From the NCBI GenBank assembly GCA_963576725.1, contig OY755246.1, positions 76,786,239-76,850,238 on the forward strand: a stretch of DNA of 64,000 nucleotides. Reading direction: 5' to 3'. The notes under the pieces are model-generated. The model made no database searches and was not told the DNA's origin. It was given only the letters and a program-made list of their open reading frames with translations. The stretch is from Azorinus chamasolen (Eukaryota; Mollusca; Bivalvia; Cardiida; Solecurtidae). Below, piece after piece: positions 59,630 to 64,000 of the stretch (positions within the stretch are counted from its first letter, which is position 1; each line of letters starts with the position of its first letter). The position numbers and the translations under genes are program-made.

Positions 59630-60440
59630 TCTCAGATGTGAGGAATATGTTTCCCAGATGTAAAAAATATATGTGTCCCAGATGTGAGGAATATTTTATT
59701 CAAATACATATGGAAGGTACTTGTTACACACATGGAAACAGGTCTGTGTGAATGGAGTTATTACACAATTTTACTGGAAAACTTTTGGTTTACACAAAAT
59801 ACTTGTAGTGATTGTGTTACACAAATCTTTATTGGTTGTTACATATATTTTAACACTTTCCCTCATATTTATAAATGCTTTATCATGCCATTGCAAACAG
59901 AGCAGACCCAAATCAGATGGCTCCTGTAGGAGCCATCTGATCTGGGTCTGCTCTGTTGCTTATAAAATTACAATGGACCAGAATAATAGTATCTACCAAT
60001 ACAATATAAATCATATTTACATGTGCCATTATAAAAATATTCAGCTTATAAATATTCATGATGTCATTTCTTGAATGAATATTCAACAGGGAAAGAGTAA
60101 ATAGAGCACAACAATGTACATTGAAAAGAGTTTTGCTTCCTGTAAGGATATGTTACACATATGTCCGTTTGCTTAGAAGAGATTTATTACACAAATCCAT
60201 ATGAGACGAATTTGTTACACAATTTTAAATGGAAGAGTCATTTATGTCTGCACTTTCACAGAACAATGATGTTGATGTATATCTAATTGTTCCACATTTT
60301 TTGTGGGGGAGGATTTGTGTAAACAAATTGTGTAAACAGAATGTTATACAATTCTGTAATAGAGAATTGGTTACACAATTCTGTAATGGAGAACTTGTTT
60401 CAGTTCTGAGTGAGAATGTTAGTTACACAAATCCATGAAG
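59630..60440 (+). repeat. Degenerate short repeat around a family A MITE
   Basis: GTGTCTCAGATGTGAGGAAT, GTGTCCCAGATGTGAGGAAT and many later GTTACACAAAT-type steps before 59850 and after 60110 suggest an old minisatellite of about 30-40 bp. A family A element (59849-60099) interrupts it. Confidence 0.5.
59849..60099. repeat. Family A MITE
   Basis: TTAACACTTTCCCTCATATT start, GCAAACAGAGCAGACCCAAA / GATCTGGGTCTGCTCTG around GGCTCCTGTAGGAGCC, and ATTCAACAGGGAAAGAG end. Confidence 0.8.
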
Positions 60441-60479
60441 AAGTTATATTTTATAGCATTAACTAATTGAGTTAGTTAC

Positions 60480-60770
60480 CTAACCCTGTACTCCAGATAT
60501 GCCTTTTAATGCCGTGGCAAACAGTTTTCTCCATGTATTCAGGTTTCCTCTTTCATGAAATAACCATACATGCCATGATCTGAGGTATTCGTCTGAACCT
60601 TTTCACTCAAAGAGACTTTTACACCTTTGCAAATAGAGTAGATCCAGATCAGAAAGCGTCTGTCAGAGCTGTCTCATCAGGATCTACTCTGTTTGTTTAA
60701 GGAATAGTATAGATCTGATTCTGATGTTTCTGTCAGTCATAAATTCTTAAATGATTATTCATGGGGAATA
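60480..60770. repeat. Two family A pieces
   Basis: TAACCCTGTACTCCAGATAT with GGCAAACAGTTTTC, then CTTTTACACCTTTGCAAATA, GAGTAGATCCAGATCAG, CATCAGGATCTACTCTGTTT and ATTCATGGGGAATAGG. Confidence 0.55.
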
Positions 60771-60771
60771 G

Positions 60772-61255
60772 GTTTATTTTTCCTCATATAAACATCTTGT
60801 CATGCATTTGCAAACAGTAGACCCAGATCAGACAGCTCTTATAGGAACCGTCTGATCAAGGTCTGCTCTCTTTGCTTATGGTATAATATAGATCTGTAGC
60901 TTCTGCCTGAGCCACTCTTCCCTGTGTTAACCCTTTCCCTCATATTGACGACTTTTGACGACTCTGTAAAAGTCACTTTGTGAAACCATTGTGATAAATA
61001 GAGCATTTGCTCCTATAGGAGCAAATGCTCTATTTCATAATTTATCGCAATTGTTTCAAACTACAAAATTCTAAAAAAAAACCCTTTTCTCTAGTTAATT
61101 CTCCTTTTCGGTAGATTTATTCAGAGAGATTGTATCTAAAAATAGCCTATGAGGTAATGGGTTAAGTGTGTTCATATGATATTATCAAAATATAATCTAA
61201 TAAATATTCATGATGTCATTATTTCTTCCATGAATATTGAATAGATAAAGGGTTA
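60772..61255. repeat. Family A MITE interrupted by family B
   Basis: GCAAACAGTAGACCCAGATC, CTCTTATAGGAACC and AGCTTCTGCCTGAGCCACTC; then after the insert GTTCATATGATATTATC, ATTCATGATGTCATTATTTC and AGATAAAGGGTTA. Confidence 0.75.
60927..61165. repeat. Family B MITE nested in family A
   Basis: TTAA at both ends, CCCTTTCCCTCATATTGACG / TGAGGTAATGGG, arms around GCATTTGCTCCTATAGGAGC. The right arm contains a small insertion (TTCATAATTTATCGC). Confidence 0.87.
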
Positions 61256-61361
61256 TGAAGGTGTATGCACTAGTAAAGGGTTATGAAGGTATATGCACTA
61301 GTAAAGGGTTATGAAGGTATATGCACTAGTAAAGGGTTATGAAGGTATATGCACTAGTAAA
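61246..61361 (+). repeat. 28-bp minisatellite, four copies
   Basis: Unit TAAAGGGTTATGAAGG followed by TATATGCACTAG, four nearly identical copies. The first begins inside the right end of the preceding family A element (GATAAAGGGTTA). Confidence 0.92.
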
Positions 61362-61492
61362 GGTTTTATTTCCTACAAAAATCAGTAGACAGTCGAAAAA
61401 TCAGCACTGATTTGTTTGTTTTCACTGGCAGTAAAGGATTTTTTTCTAGTTATAGTTCTGCTTGTTGCTGTTAGAATTATGAGTTTTAACCC

Positions 61493-62890
61493 TTTACTCT
61501 ATGAATAATCATCAAGAGATAATACTTATATGAATATTAATTACCTTTATATTTATAATGACGAATGAAAACTAGATTTATAGAATTCCGTGAGCAAAGG
61601 GAACCAGGGTTGGCAAAATGCCGGCATTTATGAGTATTTACCGTGCAGGCGATAAATACCGGTAAATACCGGGATTTATTGGCGTTTACTGGCATTTACT
61701 GGTATTTTGAATTGTCCAGGGGCTTAGCACATATTTAAACCATCCTAATGTGCTTTATTAGTTCCCTAATCATATATACAAGTTTTGCCTTATGTATTTG
61801 CAGTGTAAACAACCCAAAAAATAAAATAAAAGGTGTAATTAGGGCCCTGCTTGGAAATGCAGGAGCCCTATAGGAATCACAATTTCTGTCCATCCGTCCA
61901 ACACTTTTGATGTGACATGATAACTCAACAGTACTTCACATATTGGTTTCATATTAAGGCATATGCTAAGTATCATCAGAGGAAAACACCTACAGTTTTT
62001 GGGTTGAATCTGATCACTATGTCTAAAATTATCTGCCCTTGATTACAGGGCTCTCTCCCTCTCTGTAACCGAGTCAGTTTTCTAGTTTAAGCTGGATTTT
62101 GAATGAACCAAGTTTCATGAAAATCAAAAGACTGGCAGTCAGTTGTAGAGAACTGAGTAACAGATAAGAGAAACAATACCGGCCAACCTAACCCACTGCA
62201 AATTACTGTCAGGTCAGCTCTCAAAACAACAGTTTTGACACCTCTACTGGCCACTATGGTAATTGTTGTAAAAACATACACACTTTTCATTTAAGAGATA
62301 CACACAATGAACCATGAAGTGTCAAACACAATATAGACAATTTGGAGGGGCAATGATTCAGATTAAACCAATCAAACTGCAGTATCAGACAAAGGAGTTG
62401 GTCTGTTGTACTGATGATTTTAACACAATATACCAGCAGAATCATGCCATTATTTAAATTTAGAGCTATACAGGACTTGTCTGCTAACCAGATGAAACTC
62501 CTAGATAATATGTATTTAAAGCCATCTGATGAGTACACCTGGCAGGCATGAAACAGTTTAAACCCTCAGTATAATGATGGTCAGAAATCAATAAATAAAC
62601 TTATCAATATTCCACTAACCAGCAATTTAAAACAGCCTTTATGAAAACAATAAACTTCAAAGAAATAATATATATTCCACCTTTTCTGGAGTATTTGCCA
62701 GTAAATGCCAGTACTGGCCATTTTGGGAGTATTTACCGGACCGGTAAATACCGGTATTTACCAGCGGTATTTACCGCCCCCGGTATTTACCGCCCAACCC
62801 TGAAGGGAACAGACCACAATCAGATGACTCCTACACAAGCCATCTAATCTGGGTCTGCTCTGTTTGCAAAGGTGTATCTATGGAACAGAT
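61493..62890. repeat. Family A MITE split by a hAT-like element
   Basis: Left part TTAACCCTTTACTCTATGAA ... GAATTCCGTGAGCAAAGGGA. Right part GACCACAATCAGATGACTCC, GGGTCTGCTCTGTTTGC, GGTGTATCTATGGAAC. Confidence 0.75.
61605..62802. mobile_element. hAT-like element with perfect 8-bp target duplication
   Basis: Ends CAGGGTTGG / CCAACCCTG. AAGGGAAC occurs at 61597-61604 and 62803-62810, an exact 8-bp duplication as hAT makes. Both ends carry many TACCGGTAAATACCGG-type subterminal repeats, likely transposase-binding sites. 1198 bp with no transposase frame, so non-autonomous. Confidence 0.88.
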
Positions 62891-62969
62891 TGTTTAAAGG
62901 GTGAGAATAAGCATATCACCGCAGTGGTTGAGATTGGAGAATTTAACATGTTGACTAGAATCTAGAATT

Positions 62970-63350
62970 TATCTCTTTGATGTAGACACTTTTTAATGAC
63001 TTTGCAAGCAGAGTAGACAGATAAGACAGCTCCTATAAAGGAGCCTTCCTTAACCCTTTCCCTCATATAAATGTGTTTTCACGCATTTGCAAACAGAGAA
63101 GACCCAGATCAGACGGCTCCTAGAGGAGCTGTCTGATCAGGGTCTGCTCTGTTTGCTAATAGAATTTGATAGATCTGTTTCTGTACTTTCTAAAATGTCT
63201 ACAATGTTCCACCTTTCATATTCTTTATAACTATATGTTAATGAATATTCAGTAGCCTTTAGGTATTGAAATTTGGCCTAAATACAGAACAGGGAAAAGG
63301 TTAAACCGGGTCTGCTCTGTTTGCTTGTAGAATAATACACATGTTACACT
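62970..63350. repeat. Family A MITE interrupted by another family A MITE
   Basis: Outer copy: GCAAGCAGAGTAGACAG, CAGCTCCTATAAAGGAGCC before the insert, and GGGTCTGCTCTGTTTGCTTG after it. Confidence 0.7.
63050..63304. repeat. Family A MITE, nested, reverse CCTGTTCTG subtype
   Basis: TTAA at both ends. CCCTTTCCCTCATATAAATG start, hairpin GCAAACAGAGAAGACCCAGA / CAGGGTCTGCTCTGTTTGC around GGCTCCTAGAGGAGC, and AAATACAGAACAGGGAAAAG end. Confidence 0.87.
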
Positions 63351-63590
63351 TTGCTACAGGAATATTGATGAAAGAAATAATGACATCATGAATATTTAAG
63401 TAGCTGATTTTTTTTATATTGACATGAACACAAGAAGGTTTGGCCGTGACAGAAACTGTAGAATATCTATATTATTCCATAAGCATACAGAGTAGACCCT
63501 GATCAGTCAGTTCCTATTTGAGTCATCTGATCTATATCTACTCTGTTTGCAAAGGCATAAAAAGGTGTAAGTATATATGGAGTAAAGCAT
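63350..63590. repeat. Family A MITE
   Basis: AAAGAAATAATGACATCATG, GACAGAAACTGTAGAATATC, GCATACAGAGTAGACCCTGA / ATCTATATCTACTCTGTTT hairpin, and ATATATGGAGTAAAGC. Confidence 0.68.
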
Positions 63591-63824
63591 TAAAAATGAT
63601 GTACATGTGTGCTCAAACTGTAATCTGCTTCAAATTTATTACTTGGGATGGATACAAATTGTTGAGATACTACTGACAGAATTTCAAAGAGCTTGGATTG
63701 TGATACTTGGCATCTGATCTGGATTCCTGCTGGTTTTAAATACAGATCGGTTTGCGTTTAACAGAAAAAGAGTTTTAAAATCAATAGTGTCCACTGACAT
63801 GATATTCTATATATTGTATGTATT

Positions 63825-64000
63825 TAGAGCAACAGCTTAACGTGTGTACTCAAATACTGAACTCCTTGTTTCTCCAACAAACCCTATGTTATCACCACTC
63901 TTTTGAGTCGTTTCTTTGAGACGATTCTAAAGAGTACAAAGTCACAACATAGGATTTGGTGGAAAAATAAAGTTATTCTTGAAAATCTTTTAATTTATCT
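63825..64000. repeat. Family C MITE, runs to the window end
   Basis: CCAACAAACCCTATGTTATC, ACCACTCTTTTGAGTCG / GAGACGATTCTAAAGAG, CACAACATAGGATTTGGTGG and TTATTCTTGAAAATCTTTTA. Confidence 0.7.

Overview
The window looks like AT-rich, intron-rich, transposon-saturated DNA from a mollusc, probably a bivalve. Evidence: a 12-exon animal MYB gene with GT-AG introns, tRNA-derived SINEs ending in a short GTTAAAC-type motif plus a (CTCA)n tail, a mariner element, a LINE reverse transcriptase, and hundreds-of-bp repeats rich in TGTCCGTC. The species cannot be named from the sequence. No bacterial features were seen: no operons, rRNA or CRISPR.

The one host gene I can support fully is Myb, on the + strand from about 32.1 to 58.4 kb. 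Twelve exons join in phase to 572 codons. The product has three Myb repeats with all nine spaced tryptophans, a central conserved block ending in a basic cluster, a TPIKNLPFSPS motif, and a C-terminal VACGKTDDQ..MTE..AR segment. Together these match the animal B-Myb/c-Myb family. A 7-codon first exon at 32118-32140 is proposed because its ATG, reading phase and GTGAGT donor fit exon 2 exactly. A 200-N gap lies in intron 9.

Almost everything else is repeats. Short hairpin elements (MITEs) dominate. Family A is about 250 bp, TTAA-flanked, ends CCCTTTACTCCAT or CCCTTTCCCT, with a central GCAAACAGAGTAGACCC hairpin. Family B is TTAA-flanked, ends CCCATTCCCT, with a hairpin around GCATTTGCTCC. Family C ends CAGAG, with a hairpin around TAGAATCGTCTC. 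Family D has a hairpin GATCCAGATGAGACG. Family E is TA-flanked and pogo-like, ends CAGTAAAACC. Family F is a weak, short-hairpin type. Family I is TTAA-flanked and ends CCCTTCGCTTGC. Many are nested, and the nests reveal target-site duplications.

Region by region. 0-9.4 kb: MITEs, a 21-bp minisatellite, a 27/35-bp minisatellite and a 1.5-kb hAT-like insertion. 9.4-19.9 kb: MITEs, a SINE, a GC-rich island of unknown meaning and a few blank stretches. 19.9-22.3 kb: a 5'-truncated LINE on the minus strand. 22.3-26.5 kb: MITEs. 26.5-31.1 kb: a 27-bp minisatellite in three higher-order blocks. 31.2-58.4 kb: Myb, whose introns carry MITEs, a LINE remnant, two blocks of larger tandem repeats, a SINE, a mariner and a hAT-like element. 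58.4-64 kb: a TIR element carrying a zinc-finger ORF just after the Myb stop, then MITEs and a hAT-like element with a perfect 8-bp target duplication.

I did not find a convincing new multi-gene system. The most unusual signals are a shared CTCCTATAGGAG apex in hairpin families with unrelated ends, the clustering of MITEs just upstream of Myb splice acceptors, and minisatellites that appear to have grown out of MITE sequence.
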